The notes beneath the pieces are model-generated. The model ran no database searches. It saw only the letters and a list, made by a program, of their open reading frames with translations, and had not been told where the DNA came from. A stretch of 64,000 bases of DNA from Turnera subulata (Eukaryota; Streptophyta; Magnoliopsida; Malpighiales; Passifloraceae), in NCBI GenBank assembly GCA_028386065.3, contig JAKUCV010006854.1, positions 1 to 64,000 of the forward strand. Direction: 5' to 3'. Positions 33,470-45,016 of this stretch are shown here, in pieces (within the stretch, counting starts at the first letter, position 1; each line of letters begins with the position of its first letter). Position numbers and translations under genes: made by a program.

Positions 33470-35390
33470 ATGGCAGTCACCATGTTAAATGATCTAAGTA
33501 TTGCCAAAGAAACTTGGACAATACAAGTTAGAGTAGCGAGGATGTGGGAATCGACCAACACTAAATTACAAGACCAAGTTATAAGCTTAGACATGATATT
33601 AGTTGACAAACAGGTATGTGTTTCCATGTGACGCGTTCTGGTCTTACGTATTTAAGCTTTTCCAAACAACGTTCAAACTATTGTTGCTTTGATCATTTGT
33701 TACAGTCAACAACGATACATGCCTTTGTACGTAGAGTACTTCTTGATCGGTTCCGTTCAAAATTGAAGGAAGGTTGTACTTACAGAATTGAAAATTTTCA
33801 AGTTATGATGGATAACGGTCAATACAGGCCGTTATTTAACCCAATGAAGCTCCAATTTTTTACAACAACCAAAATTGAACAAATTGAGGGAGACTCGAAC
33901 AGCATACCAATGCATGTATTCCATTTTGCCAACCGTGAAATGATTGTGGAAAGAAGCAACAAAACAACATATTTGTTAGGTACGCACTTAATTTTTTATA
34001 TATAATACGAGAATGCATATTTAGATTCTTGGACCACATATTGTTAAACCTTCATTGCAGATGTCATTGGCAAGTTGACTTCAATATCTCCTTTGGAATA
34101 TGTCGATACGCGTAGGGGCAACATTCAGAAACGAGGGCTTTCAATTATGCTTTCAGGGTATGTTTAAGAATTGTCTAATTTGATATTATTATACCACATT
34201 CTTAAATACTGCGGCCCAATACTTTGTTATGCACTTCTAATTTGTTATGTGAAACAGAACTGGTGAGAAGTATGAGGTCACGGTGTGGGGAAAACAATCT
34301 GAAATGATAACAGAAGTCATTGTGGAAGAGAACAAGGGCCCTTATATAATAGTCATAACATCTCTGTTAAGCAAGATGTACCAAAGTACAATACAATCCC
34401 CCAACTTAACTTTCATTGTTTCAGTAAACAATTATTTTCTAATTTTCACCCTCCAGGAACAAATACTTTGTCAACAACTAATGCATCAAAGATTTATGTA
34501 AATTTGGACATACCGATTGTGAAGGAAATAAGAGATGGGTAAGCATAGTTTGGACCAAGTTTGATTATCCATTAACTACAAACTTCTAATTTGCCTATCC
34601 TCCAACTCAGTTGTCTTGCCGGGATTGAAGATGAGCCCTTGACACAAGTTCAGCCTTCACCACACGTGGCCATGGAGGTGCAAATGATGGAAAATAGGAA
34701 AACAATCCAAGAGATATTTGAAATGGAAAAGGAAGTGGGGATGGAGTTGATGAAAATCTTGAGAAAAAGATTACTTTGAGAGCAACAATCAAAGGTGTGC
34801 AAAATAGATACGGGTGGTGCTATTTTGCATGTACAAACTGCTTGAAGAAGATAAACAGGGAGGACCCGACAAAGATATGCTCAACATGTGCATCCAAATA
34901 TGTAATTCCAGCTATCAAGTTTAGGACAGTAAAATTTCCCCGAAAATGAACAGCGAAATGAATGAACTCTATATGTTCTAACGCATTGTATTTTACATTG
35001 TGATAGGTACAAGGTAGAGGTAGTTGTCCAAGATGACACCGGAGAACTGACATTGACACTATTTGATCGAGAGGTCGAGAGGTTGGTGAGCATGTCAGCA
35101 ATGGAATTACTTGATCGCAACAATGGCGATTCATCCGGTATTCCAACACAGATTGAACAACCCATTGATCGTGACATCGTTTTCCAACTGAAGATCACAA
35201 CATACAATATCAAATATGGCTGGGAATATTTCGCAATCTCTAAAATATTTTTCCCCGATGAATACAAGGAAGGAAATGATAGAGGGCAGAAAAGGAAGAT
35301 CCCGAATGAAGAGAGCAACAAAACAAAGAATCAACGTGGGAAAACGAAGAGAAGTGAAAGTGTGAACATATTGACAGATACATCTTCCTA
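33470..35390 (+). CDS. RPA70-like single-strand DNA-binding protein (Helitron accessory gene)
   Basis: Exons 33470-33613, 33706-33979, 34061-34157, 34258-34385, 34457-34538, 34611-34918 and 35007 onward join in phase with GT-AG borders. The product would bind single-stranded DNA through OB folds; plant Helitrons commonly carry such a gene beside Rep-helicase. The first exons match DBD-A (TWTIQVRVARMWES, DMILVD) and DBD-B (VIGKLTSISPLEYVDT, YEVTVWG, IYVNLDIP). The DBD-C zinc ribbon reads CYFACTNC...CSTC, followed by YKVEVVVQDDTGELTLTLFD. Two problems exist: the frame slips by one base between about 34725 and 34760, and a copia element inserted at 35369 replaces the last few codons. The annotated end uses the stop inside the LTR. 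Confidence 0.75.
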
Positions 35391-35603
35391 ACATACTAGG
35401 ACTCTTTCTATCTGATCACTTTGTATTAGTAGTATGCTACGTTACCATCTTCTGTAGATAGGCTTCACAACGTATATCTTTATCTCATCAGTGTTGTATC
35501 TGATCGTGATACTTCATCTGACAGTGTATATATATGTGGCCCTATACGTAATGAACACTTACTGATATATTCCTCACATTGTATAGTTACATATTGTTCT
35601 ATT
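35369..35603 (+). repeat. 5' LTR of the copia element
   Basis: 235 bp, starting TATTGACAGATAC and ending GTTCTATT, directly followed by the primer-binding site. Its first bases supply the final codons and the stop to the interrupted RPA gene. Confidence 0.9.
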
Positions 35604-35676
35604 TGGTAGCGGAGCCTTCGGTTCCTTTTCCCTTCTTGTTTTCTCTTTTTCTTTTGTTTTGCCCTAAGCCCTACCT

Positions 35677-38600
35677 ATGGCCGCCTCCTCCTCAGCCCCT
35701 CAACTTCCTAATGCTAGTCACTATATATCCATTAAGCTTTCTGCGACAAATTATCTTCCCTGGAGGGCTCAAGTGCGTGCCTTTATCACTGGGCAAGGGC
35801 TATGGGGGTATATCGATGGCACCACTGTGTGTCCGCCGGAGACTGTTGAGGGCAAGGCAAATCCGGCTCACCCCCTCTGGGTGTAACAGGATCAACTCCT
35901 GGTTAGCACTTTGTTTTCCTCGCTCACTGAGGCGGTGATGCCTCTAGTTATGGATCTCGGTACTTCGAAGGCTGTCTGGGATACTCTTGCCACCAATTAT
36001 GCCTCTCCTTCCCAGACCAGAATTATGGAATTGCATCTTGGCCTTCAGCGTCTCGTTCATAAGGATGAGTCTGTCTCCGATTATTTGTATCGGGCCAAAA
36101 TCTATGCTGATGGTCTCGCGGCTGCTGGGCGTCCTATTTCTACACTTGATTTCAATCTCTATGTGTTCCGTGGTATCCGTAGTGAGTTCAAGGATATTGT
36201 GACCACTTTGAATGCTCGACCCGAGCCTGTCTCTTTTCAGGAACTACATAGCCATCTTGTCAGTCACGAGTTTCTTCATGGTGACTCCCTGTCCAAGCTT
36301 GATATCACTAGTTCTCTTCCTGTTCCTGAAGGTAACACCGTGCAGGCTTTGCCACCATCTGATCGGCAGGAACCATCGGCTGCCTTTTCTCGGTCACCAA
36401 ATCGTGGCCGTGGTCGTGGAGGACGTTCTAATCGAGGACGTGGCGGCCGGTTTTCTTCTCAGGGACCACAGGGTGTGCGTTGCCAGATTTGCAATGGTTA
36501 TAATCACACTGCCCCACAGTGCTTTCAGCGGATTGCAGCCCCATCCGCACCACCTGCTGCCTATGTGACTCATGCCCCGATCCCTCTCCCTCCACAACAT
36601 GCTTATTATCCTTCGGCACCTGCATCGACACCATCTTATCAAGGCTACACAACTTGGTATCCCGATAGTGGGGCGACCAATCATGTAACGCCGGATATTG
36701 CTAGTCTCGGACATGTTGATGAGTACAAGGGACCAGATCAGCTTCAGGTTGGGAATGGTATGCGCCTGCCTATTCGACATATCGGTTCTTTTTCTCTTCC
36801 TCATCCCTCTCGCCCTATTGTTTTTAACCGAGTTCTTCATGTACCTTCTCTTACTAAGCCTTTGTTATCTGTGTAACAGTTTACCTTTGATAATAATGCC
36901 TTCTTTGAATTCCATCCAACGTTTTTTTGTGCGAAGGATCAGGTTACCAGGAGGGTTCTTCTTTCCGGCCCGAGCGTTGATGGTCTTTATCAAGTCCGTC
37001 TTAAGTCATCGTCCAAGTCACCATCAGCTTTTCTTACTACTCGAGCGTCGAGTGAAGTGTGGCACCATCGGTTGGGGCATCCCCACAGTGATGTGCTTCG
37101 TCAAATCTTGTCCAAGAATAAACTTCCTGTCCTCGGTTCCTCTGTTTTTAGTGGTTGTCAGTCTTGTCCTCCAGGCAAGTCCACTCGTCTTTCCCTTCCT
37201 CTTAGTTTACATAAGGCTTCTAAGCCATTAGAACTCGTATACAGTGATGTTTGGGGGCCTGCCCCTGTCATGTCTGCCGATGGTCATAAGTATTTCTTAC
37301 TTTTTGTTGATGTGTACTCTCGATTTGTTTGGTTTTTCGCTCTTGCAAATAAATCTGATGTCGTTGTTGTTTTTGCACAATTTGTTCGCATGGTTGAACG
37401 CTTGTTTAACACTAAATTGCAAAGTCTTCAAACTGATTGGGGGGGCGAATTTCGTCCGGTAAGCAAACTATGCAATGAGTTAGGAATTGTTCATCGTTTA
37501 ATCTGTCCTCACACGCATGAACAAAATGGCATGGTCGAACGTCGCAATCGTCATATTGTTGAAACAGGCTTAACACTCTTAGCAAAATCAGCCTTACCTC
37601 AGAAATTTTGGCACCATGCCTTTTCAGCTGCTGTCTATTTGATTAATAGGATGCCCACTCGAATACTTCACCACAAAACTCCTCATGAAATGTTATTTCA
37701 CCAACAACCAAACTACTCCTTTCTCAAAGTCTTTGGTTGCTTGTGTTTTCCGTTTATTCGTCCATATAATAAACATAAAATGGATTTTCGTTCAGTGCCT
37801 TGTGTTTTCTTGGGGTATAGCTCCCAACATTTAGGGTATAAATGCTATGATTTTGTCAAACACAAACTCTACATAGCTCGTCATGTACGGTTTATTGAGG
37901 ATGTCTTCCCTTATCACTCCTCCTCTCTTCCTTCTGTGACATCTACACCTCTCCCTTGGTCTAGCTGTCAAGTACGTGTTCGTCCTGTTGGTGAGGTTGT
38001 TAACGCTGCTCCAATACTTGGGCCACCAACTAATCCTCCAGTTCTTGATCCAGCTCCACTTGCTCCTCCACATAATCTGGCACCACCCACTAATGATGCC
38101 CCACACCACCCACCTCAACCTCAAGAACCCAATACTCGCACACACACTATGACTTTGAGACGCAATCCGAAACCCAGCTCTCGCCTTACTGACTATGCAA
38201 CCTACTCCACCACAATTACTACTATCCTACCCGAACCAAAGTCTTTTAAGCAGGCACATACTGAACCCGTCTGGCAGCAAGCTATGCAAGCAGAGATGTC
38301 AGCTTTGATTAATAACCACACTTGGACTCTTGTACCTCGTCAACCTCATATGAATATTGTGGGCTGCCGCTGGGTATATAAGACTAAGTTGCGGGCTGAT
38401 GGCACTTTGGAGAGGTATAAGGCACGTTTGGTTGCCAAGGGGTTTCATCAACAGGAGGGCTTGGATTTTGATGAGACATTTAGCCCGGTAGTTAAGCCGG
38501 CCACTGTCCGGATTTTGCTCTCACTCGCAGTGACTCGACGCTGGCCTCTGCGTCAGTTAGATGTCCATAATGCCTTCTTAAATGGTACCCTTGCAGAGGA

Positions 38601-39771
38601 TGTCTACATGGAGCAACCACCTGGATTTACAGACATACGACACCCCTCTTTTGTCTGTAAGTTGCACAAATCATTATATGGCCTTCGCCAAGCGCCACGG
38701 GCCTGGTATGCATGCCTTGCCAATTTTCTTCAACGATATGGTTTCATTCCTTCCAGAAATGATACTTCGCTCTTTATATATCACCATGGCGGTATCTCTT
38801 TGTTTGTTCTTATTTATGTTGACGATTTAATCATCACCGGTACAGATTCAAGCACAATCAATAAGTTGGTACAAGACCTTGGCAGGTAATTTGCCCTAAG
38901 GGATCTCGGCCACCTTGGCTATTTTCTTGGCATTGAAACTACACAAGATGCAACTGGGCTGTTTCTGACCCAGCAAAAATATGCTGCAGATCTTCTGGCT
39001 CGTGCAGGACTCAGTAATGCCAAGCCAATCTCGACTCCTTTTTGTACAAAGGTAGTATTGTCTAAGGAAGATAGGAGCATTGTTGGAGGCTTGCAATATT
39101 TGACAATGAACAGACCTGACATTGCATACATGGTGAATAAGTTGTGCCAATTCATGCACGCTCCAGCAGAGAGTCATTGGACTGCTGTCAAAAGGTTGCT
39201 ACGGTATGTCAAACATACAATACACTATGGTCTTTTTCTCTCAGCCATGTCCACCAACCAGATACAGGCCTTTGCTGACGCCGACTGGGCTGGTTCCGTA
39301 GATGACAGGCGATCAACAAGCGGAATGGCAGTCTATCTTGGCATGAATTTGGTGTCCTGGAAAGCCCAAAAACAACGAACAGTGTCCCGGTCGTCTACTG
39401 AAGCAAAATATAAGTCGTTAGCCGATGCGTCAGCTGAGGTATTATGGGTTCGTTCATTGCTCCAAGAACTTGGGGTTTCGATTACCATGGCGCCTATTCT
39501 CTGGTGTGATAATTTAGGAGCAACATATCTTGCTGCTAATCCGGTTCTTCATGCTCGGACAAAACACATAGAGATTGATTATCATTTTGTGCGGGAACAG
39601 GTTGCCAGGCGTGCTTTGCTCGTTCGTTTTCTGTCCAGCAGTGACCAGATTGCCGATATTCTAACTAAGCCTTTGCCGCGACAGAGATATGAATTTTTTA
39701 GGAACAAGCTTCGAGTTTGCAAGCTACCACCCTCAGCTTGTGGGGGAGTATTGACAGATACATCTTCCTAA
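35677..39771 (+). pseudogene. Copia gag-pol polyprotein with three in-frame TAA stops
   Basis: All parts lie in one frame. Gag starts MAASSSAPQLPNASHY and has a zinc knuckle CQICNGYNHTAPQC. Protease has DSGATNHVT. Integrase has the HHCC finger (HHRLGHPH...CQSCPPGK) and D, D, E in YSDVWGP, QTDWGGEF and MVERRNRH. Reverse transcriptase has FLNGTLAEDVYMEQPPGF and LIYVDDL; RNase H has [15 protein letters not shown]. Stops are TAA at 35884-35886 (gag), 36874-36876 (between protease and integrase) and 38887-38889 (in RT after DLGR). The stretch before [11 protein letters not shown] is shorter than usual, suggesting a small deletion. No frameshift was seen. The copy cannot make its own full polyprotein. 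Confidence 0.9.
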
Positions 39772-39983
39772 CATACTAGGACTCTTTCTATCTGATCACT
39801 TTGTATTAGTAGTATGCTACGTTACCATCTTCTGTAGATAGGCTTCACAACGTATATCTTTATCTCATCAGTGTTGTATCTGATCGTGATACTTCATCTG
39901 ACAGTGTATATATATGTGGCCCTATACGTAATGAACACTTACTGATATATTCCTCACATTGTGTAGTTACATATTGTTCTATT
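39749..39983 (+). repeat. 3' LTR of the copia element
   Basis: 235 bp, preceded by GCTTGTGGGGGAG (polypurine tract) and followed by GAACA, the target duplication. One difference from the 5' LTR. Confidence 0.9.
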
Positions 39984-40210
39984 GAACACAGCCTTAAAAA
40001 TATAGATTTCTTTTTTATTCTTCTTTTTCAGAACAATTGGAAAAGCATGTTTCCTTTAAATTCATAATATCAAAACGCAAGGCATTTTCCCCCCTTTTTA
40101 AGTGTGGGTAGTTTTTAGAAACAAGATATTGGAAGCAACAGGATCCCTATAATTAGTATATTTTTTGCAAATATCATTAATTATTTCTTTTAAACCACCC
40201 AAATGTTGTG
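39984..40210. other. 3' flank of the RPA gene and promoter region of the next gene
   Basis: Immediately after the target duplication, the original RPA frame would reach a TAG within a few codons (CAGCCTTAAAAATATAG). The rest is AT-rich 3' flank leading to the TATA box at 40211. Confidence 0.5.
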
Positions 40211-40218
40211 TATAAATA
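40211..40218 (+). promoter_or_regulatory. TATA box of the left F-box-like gene
   Basis: TATAAATA, 65 bp before the start codon at 40283. The right F-box gene has a TATATAAA at a similar distance (about 62724, ATG 62791). Confidence 0.5.
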
Positions 40219-40282
40219 CGGCTCCTACCTCCCCCTTTGCAATCACAAAAAAACCCATTTGGAGCTACATCAAAACAGGGGA

Positions 40283-41136
40283 ATGAGTTCCAAAGTAGAG
40301 AGCATAGACACCAACTTTTCGCATATACAGATGCCTAACGTGAAGAGGCCGAGAACTAAAGATGCTCCAAAACACACCAATCAAGTATGCTGTTGTTATT
40401 TTGATAGCCTTCCTGAAATAATTATGGTTAACATCTTTTTAAGGGCCACAAAACAATCACAGCCTTCATTTGGAGCTGTCCGACAAAGGTATTACAATAT
40501 CTTGAAAAATTCCAATCCCTTATTAGTTAGTATGCATAATGAGAAAATTTTAATATTTTTTATTATGCAAACAGTTGCAGAAAATACGCCTTTCTATGCT
40601 TGCAAGAAGAAATTAGCCTTAATGTTGATGAATTATGTAAGCGAGTCCCCTTGCTTATTTCTAATCCTTCTGGTATAAGGTTCTTGCAACGTCTTTGTGA
40701 ATAAAACTGGGTTGCAGCAAAACTGATGTTAGGAACACATTATTTCTTCAATGTCAACAATCGGACCATTGGTTTAAGACTACTAAAGGCAGCAGCTTTG
40801 ACCGATGGGTTTTTTTACTTTTACCAATATGTGTATGCGATTGCTAGGTTTGTCATCGATGACAAAAATGGCATACCACCGTTGGTAACATTTTTTGAAG
40901 ATGGAAATATCGGGGAAAGAATGATATGAAGATGTAGGATCAGGTTTCGTCAGATGATCATAGAGACAATGATTCCACAGATTAGAAGGAGAAAAAGGTT
41001 ATGCCATGAGAATGGAAGTATGCATTGGGATCATAGTTCTTGGGATGCATGTGATGACCCCACTGAATTAAACATTACATGTATATGGTGTTTTTTAGCA
41101 ATTGAAATTTTTAAACTACAGAATGGCCTATACTAG
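40283..41136 (+). pseudogene. Decayed F-box/Sel1-type gene (left copy)
   Basis: The first frame starts MSSKVESIDTNFSHIQM and contains an F-box-like core (FDSLPEIIMVNIFLRAT). It then breaks near 40650-40700. A second frame resumes with LMLGTHYFFNVNNRTIGLRLL (aligns with the LFKLGMVEFFNEK...SGLQLL Sel1-like repeat of the gene at 62791). A third ends RRKRLCHENGSMHWD...CIWCFLAIEIFK, which parallels KKTTCDCNGG...CCLWNLEASKF at the right copy. This is a diverged paralogue of the gene at 62791-63501, interrupted by at least two frame breaks. F-box proteins with Sel1 repeats resemble the Arabidopsis At1g67623 group; a Skp1-binding role is only inferred. Confidence 0.55.
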
Positions 41137-41812
41137 AAAATGGATATGCCTTCCTAATAATTAAATGAAATATGTTATCTTTGGAATTTTTGGCTTTTAA
41201 GGTTTAAATAATTTCTAGGGGAAAAAAGGCTGTGTGTTTTTTTAGGAGTATATAAACGTTTTCCTTCTTTAAATTCCTAGATCTTTTAGTTTAATGGGTG
41301 TTTTTAAATTGCAATCCCGTTGGAAACAAGGATTAATACTCCAATATACTGCAATCTGCAATTAATGCATATTTAAAAGTGAATAACGGTAAAAAAAGTC
41401 TATAAAAGGTAGCAATATCCAAAGGCAATGACAATCCTAAAATTCAAAATCTAAGTATTCTGACCTATATTCAAATAAAGAAATAAGCAAAATTTCAAAC
41501 AATACTAGCTCAATCTCAGCATCAATCTCCAAGCTCAATCCGAGGAGGAGTAATCTACAGGTAGAAAAGACTTAATTTATCTTTATTGTGTTATATTTAT
41601 TGTAATACATCTAAAATTATGTGTATCTTTAGTTACTGGAATTTTATATATTTAATTTGTTTCTTTCAATGTTCATTTAATTTTGGGGGTATTTAAACAT
41701 TAGCATTTTAATCGAAAAATATAACAAAAATTTGAAGGAATCAGTCCTGAAAATATTTTAAATTTCTAACAAAATAATAAGCAATAGTAGTAATCAAGCA
41801 TGCAAATACAGG
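41137..41812. other. Spacer with possible 5' leader of the Rep-helicase gene
   Basis: AT-rich DNA. Around 41500-41560 is a C/T-richer stretch ending TCTACAG followed by GTAGAAAAG, which could be a non-coding 5' exon with a donor. There is no long open frame. Confidence 0.3.
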
Positions 41813-42040
41813 TTGAAACGGAAGTTAAAAGAGCTCAACAAGCTGATGGATACACAAGCGGGACGAAGCAAGAAAAGGCATAATAATAGAATGGAGAATC
41901 TTCTAATCAAACGACAACAAGTGGTAGGGAAATGGCCTATTGGATTAACAGAACGTGAACGTCCAACATTTTGCCCCGACAACAATGTTGGAGCCGTTTA
42001 TCATCAATCAAGTAAGTATGCGTATGTACGACTGTTTTAA
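41813..42040 (+). other. Possible N-terminal coding exon of a Helitron gene
   Basis: An open frame of 75 codons follows a CAG acceptor-like site (41811). It is rich in Lys/Arg/Gln (RKLKELNKLMDTQAGRSKK, LIKRQQVVGKWPIGLTERER). It lies upstream of Rep-helicase with the AT-rich array between. It may be the first exon of that gene or a separate small protein. I do not recognise it. Confidence 0.3.
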
Positions 42041-44330
42041 AATTGTTAAAATGATTATATTTGCAAACAATCCGTTATAATCTTTTGTATAACAACATTA
42101 CAAAAACATATAATTCTGAACATCAATAATCATTTTAGAAAAACTATATTTCTTGGACAGAAGGATTAAAATATATTAAAATTAAAGAAGTGGTTCTTGG
42201 AATTTGTATAGAATAAAATCCCAAATCCCAAAAAAAAATAGAACCACTGTAATAATATTTAGTTCTACAATAAATAATATTACAATATCTTACCACACTA
42301 ATTTCCCACTTTATTTTAAAAATTTAAATTTAATTAAATATACTAATTTATCTTAGAATTTTTTTCCCTTGCATTCTTGGTTTTTAAAAAATGGTAATGT
42401 AACTATATGTAAATTTAAAATTTTATGTAGTTTAATAGTTTTTTGAATTCTATTTTAACCATATTTTATTATTTAGTAAATTTTTTCTCTATTGTATCTC
42501 TATATTTAGTTAAAGGTAGAGTGTATAATTTTTTAAAAAACGTTTTTTAATTTTTATTTTTAAAATAATATACCACTATATATTTTTCATTTAATATTTC
42601 CTTCATTTTTTGGTTTCAGAATATTTCATTATTATACCTCTATATTGAGATTAATATGTGATGCTCTATTTTTTAAAAAAATTTGGCAATATTTTTTGTT
42701 ACTTTTTAAACAAATTAATTTATCTTAACAACTTTGATACAAGCGTAACTTAATTATAAAGTTCTAAGATTTGATAATATTTAAAAATTTTTAAAAATAT
42801 GTTAATTTTTCTTTGAAATTGTATTTCCCTGCATTTTGGAAATTCAAAAATTGGTAATGTAACTATATCTAAATTTTAAAATTTAATATTGGGTGTAAAA
42901 AATTATTTTTATTAATTTTAAAAAATAAAAAATTTAAAATATAATTGTAATAAAAATTAATTAATATAATATTCCCTTCATTCCATTTGTTTCTGAAATT
43001 TAATCAGTATACCTCTATATTAAGTTTAATATATGATGTACAATTTTAAAAATATATTCGGCAATATTGTTTGCCAATTTTAAAAAAATTAATTTGTCTT
43101 AAAAATTTTGATAGAAGCATAACTTATTTATAAAGTATAAAGATTTGATAATTTTTTAAATTTTATTTGCAATATATAAATTTTCCAAAGTAATTTTATT
43201 GAACTGCATTTTGTTCTAAGAAAATTTGTAATGTAACTACATCTAAATTTTAAAAATTAAGTATTTTAATAGTTTCTACATTCTAATTTAACCATATTTA
43301 ATTGTTTTAAAAAATATTCTGCTACTATATATCTATATAAAGTTAAAGGTAGAGTGTATAATTTTTTTAAAAAGTTGGTATTTTTAAAAATTTTTCCCTA
43401 CAAAAATAATATACCTCTCTATATTTTTCAATTAATATTTCCTTCATTTTTTTGTTTTAGAATATTTCACTAATATACCTCGATATTGAGTTTGCTCTAT
43501 TTTTTAAATATGTTTGGCAATATTTTTGGTTACTTTTTAAACAAATTAATTTATCTAATCAACTTTGATACAAGCGTAACTTAATTATAAAGTACTAAGA
43601 TTTGATAATATTTTGAAAATTTTAAAAATATATTAATTTTCCTTAGTTATTGTATGTCCCTGCAGTTTGGGAATTACCAAAAATGGTAATGTAACTTATC
43701 TAAATTTAAAAAGTTAATATTGGGTGGAAAAATTAATTTTAAAAATTTAAAAATATAACATAAAAAATATAATTATACTAAAAAAATTAATTAATTTAAT
43801 ATTTGCTTCATTCCATTTGTGTCTGAATATTTCAACAGTATACCTCTCTATTAAGTTTAATATATGATGTTCAATTTTAAAAATATGTCTGGAAATATTT
43901 TCTACTACTTTTACAACAAATTAATTTTTCTTAAAAAGATTGATAGAAGCGCAAGTTAATTATAAAGTATAAAGTTTAGATAATTTTACAAATTTTATTC
44001 CCAATATATTAATTTATGGAAGTAATTTGATTTCACTGCATTTTGTTATAAAAAAATTGGGAATGCGACTATATCTAAATCTAAAAATTAACGGAATTTA
44101 ATAGTTTCTACATTCTATTCAAATCATTTTTTTTTTTAAAAATGGCAACTATATCTCTATATTTAGTTCTATTTCACTAACGGAATCCCATTCAATTAAA
44201 TTATACACAATATTTAAAGTGTTATGATAACATGTGGTGTATTTTAATACATACAAATAAAAATATTTTAGCATATTCATACTAATTTGCTAATGTCACT
44301 ACACAATCATGCACCATTAAATTATATTCT
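42041..44330. repeat. Middle AT-rich array with a two-monomer higher-order repeat
   Basis: Blocks beginning with 'CTTCATT' followed by 'ATATTTCA..TATACCTCTATATT' recur at about 42597, 42972, 43440 and 43806. Units 1 and 3 are closest to each other, as are 2 and 4, so the ~400-bp monomers alternate in an ~840-bp period. Shared blocks include TTTTTAAACAAATTAATTTA and GATACAAGCGTAACTTAATT. No gene is visible. Confidence 0.6.
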
Positions 44331-44339
44331 TCCTTTTAC

Positions 44340-44785
44340 CATTATGCTTAATCAAGATAATCCATGCACGATTTGAAGGTAATGTATGCAAAGAAAGAAG
44401 AGCAATCCGCCGCATTAACAGAATGAGGGAAAAGAAAATGCAGAGTACAAGTAAGGACAGTCGAGGTTAGTTATGATTATTAAGATAATTAAATCCTATC
44501 ATAACTAAGATAATGCATGCAGATACACAACTACCAAATGTAGAAGCAGACGCAGATACACAACTCCTAAATGTAGAAGTAGAAGCAGCAATGACAGCAG
44601 GTAATTAATAATTGAGGTTGAAATCACAAATCATGAACTGTTTATAATTTCATTCTCCCTTTTATCATTATGTTCTAACAACAGAAACCATGCACATTTT
44701 AAAGGTGATGTCTGCAAAGGAAAAAGAGCAATACGCATGATGAAAATGAGGGAAAAGAAAAGACAAAAGTTTAGGTAAGCATACT
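44340..44785 (+). repeat. Duplicated short basic exon-like segment
   Basis: The segments at about 44360-44457 and 44690-44778 share CATGCAC.TTT.AAGGTAATGT-like sequence and encode similar basic peptides (CKERRAIRRINRMREKK and CKGKRAIRMMKMREKKRQK). The spacing is about 330 bp. They may be alternative or duplicated N-terminal exons of Rep-helicase; the splicing cannot be resolved. Confidence 0.4.
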
Positions 44786-45016
44786 ACAATTGCATTGAAC
44801 ACCTTCAAATCGATTTCTGCAAAAGTTTGCAACAATACCAATAGCATTCTTTTGACATTCGCAGGAAAAGTTTCAACAGACCTCCCCGGAACAAGTGCCA
44901 CAGGTACAGAACCCGGAACAAGTGCCACAGGTACACTACTTTAAACAACAGTGCACACCATCCAATTCCCAAATGTTTTTTAAACTGCATTCTAATGAAA
45001 ATTACGTGGATTGCAG

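Larger units (their letters stand above)
35369..39983 (+). mobile_element. Ty1/copia retrotransposon, Ale/Retrofit-like, recent but non-coding
   Basis: Two 235-bp LTRs (35369-35603 and 39749-39983) differ at one position (35583 A, 39963 G). GAACA flanks both sides as a 5-bp target duplication (35364-35368, 39984-39988). A primer site (TGGTAGCGGAGCC, 35604) follows the first LTR and a polypurine tract (TGGGGGAG, 39741-39748) precedes the second. One reading frame encodes gag, protease, integrase, reverse transcriptase and RNase H, but has three stops. The lineage was judged from the gag/protease style and is moderately sure. Confidence 0.92.

Noticed and set aside
42041..44330. Possible CRISPR-like or satellite array with spacers
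   Set aside because: Repeat units are hundreds of bases, diverged and AT-rich, and the DNA is a plant transposon region; no short direct repeats with unique spacers.
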